From the NCBI RefSeq assembly GCF_000417875.1, contig NW_006920886.1, positions 131,364 to 195,363 of the forward strand: a stretch of DNA of 64,000 nucleotides. Direction: 5' to 3'. Below the pieces are notes generated by a model that did no database searches, was not told the DNA's origin, and saw nothing but the letters and a program-made list of their open reading frames with translations. This stretch comes from Pseudozyma flocculosa PF-1 (Eukaryota > Basidiomycota > Ustilaginomycetes > Ustilaginales > Ustilaginaceae). A program made the position numbers and the translations under genes. Positions 63,692 through 64,000 of the stretch are shown here, piece by piece. Every line of letters starts with the position of its first letter. Positions within the stretch are counted from its first letter, which is position 1.

Positions 63692-64000
63692 ATGACCTTC
63701 AAGGCCTCGGACATCCCCAACCTCTCTGGCAAGGTGGCCCTCGTCACCGGCGGCAATGGCGGTCTCGGAGAGTGAGTGCGCTGGCGATGGGCAAGGAGCG
63801 GGCGTTTACAGTCTGACGGCGAAGGACGCCACACCATGACGAAACTTGCAGCTCGCCACTCGAGACCACCCCATCCTGACCCCTTCGCTTCCCGGCCCCC
63901 TCGCGCCACTTGCAGGATCTCGTGCCGCGAGCTGTCGGCCCACGGCGCCAAGGTCTTTATGGCCTCGCGCAGCGAGTCCAAGGCGCGCGACGCCATCGAG
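63692..64000 (+). CDS. Short-chain dehydrogenase/reductase, 5' part only
   Basis: Exon 1 is 63692-63771; exon 2 starts at 63916 and runs off the window. The intron is GTGAGT...TTGCAG. The product starts MTFKASDIPNLSGKVALVTG and continues GNGGLGE, then ISCRELSAHGAKVFMASRSE, the first beta-alpha-beta unit of a Rossmann fold with a TGGNGGLG nucleotide loop. The ASRS motif after the second strand favours NADP(H). The style resembles fungal retinol-dehydrogenase-like/light-induced-type reductases. The catalytic Tyr-Lys lies outside the window, so activity cannot be judged. An earlier CAG at about 63850 was rejected as acceptor because only 63915 keeps the family sequence. Confidence 0.85.

Noticed and set aside
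1..64000. tRNA, rRNA, transposon ends, CRISPR
   Set aside because: I looked for B-box-like GGTTCGANNCC with a partner A box, long terminal or inverted repeats and transposase/reverse-transcriptase motifs, and found none; a tRNAscan or RepeatMasker run would be decisive.

Overview
The window looks like nuclear DNA of a basidiomycete fungus, most likely a smut-type yeast or relative (Ustilaginomycotina). It is GC-rich. Genes have zero to six short GT-AG introns of about 60-140 nt, and SPT16 is intronless. The conserved proteins (ATG8, SPT16, SEC15, RRP1, an alkyltransferase-like protein, a GTPBP1-type GTPase) are fungal. The species assignment is inference. All exon boundaries were worked out by hand from splice signals and family similarity. 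No tRNA, rRNA, transposon or CRISPR array was recognised.

Layout. 0-6 kb: a WD40-repeat protein and a Clg1/PCL-type cyclin, convergent. 5.6-12.2 kb: a long gene-free stretch rich in AGGC-type tetranucleotides. 12-16.2 kb: an alpha/beta hydrolase, a multi-pass membrane protein and an Atl1-like DNA-alkylation sensor with two microexons. 16.4-21.5 kb: SPT16 (FACT) and ATG8, divergent. 22.6-25.8 kb: a large P-loop NTPase fused to a probable restriction-endonuclease-fold nuclease (Crinkler/RHS-like). 27-35.4 kb: an FG nucleoporin of the Nup1/Nup124/Nup153 type and a secreted double-psi beta-barrel protein. 36-38.9 kb: the exocyst subunit SEC15. 41-45 kb: an unrecognised Ser-rich protein and a CXXC zinc-binding (DUF866) protein. 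45.7-48.9 kb: a second copy of the NTPase-nuclease gene on the opposite strand. 48.9-53.3 kb: a second gene-free block with small repeats and palindromes. 53.3-55.7 kb: an unrecognised two-TM protein. 56.2-60.6 kb: RRP1 (with an apparent one-base break) and a GTPBP1-like GTPase in tandem. 61.7-64 kb: two short-chain dehydrogenases, the second cut by the window edge.

Most genes are unrelated housekeeping functions with no operon-like logic. The exception is the pair of NTPase-nuclease paralogues about 20 kb apart, set among housekeeping genes. They share their domain order and an intron at the same position and phase. They are the best candidate here for an undescribed system: related architectures elsewhere are effector-like or transposon-derived, and their role in this fungus is unknown. 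Copy 2 also has a tandemly duplicated splice acceptor and a probable one-base N-terminal frameshift. RRP1 has a similar homopolymer break, so assembly error has to be considered for both.
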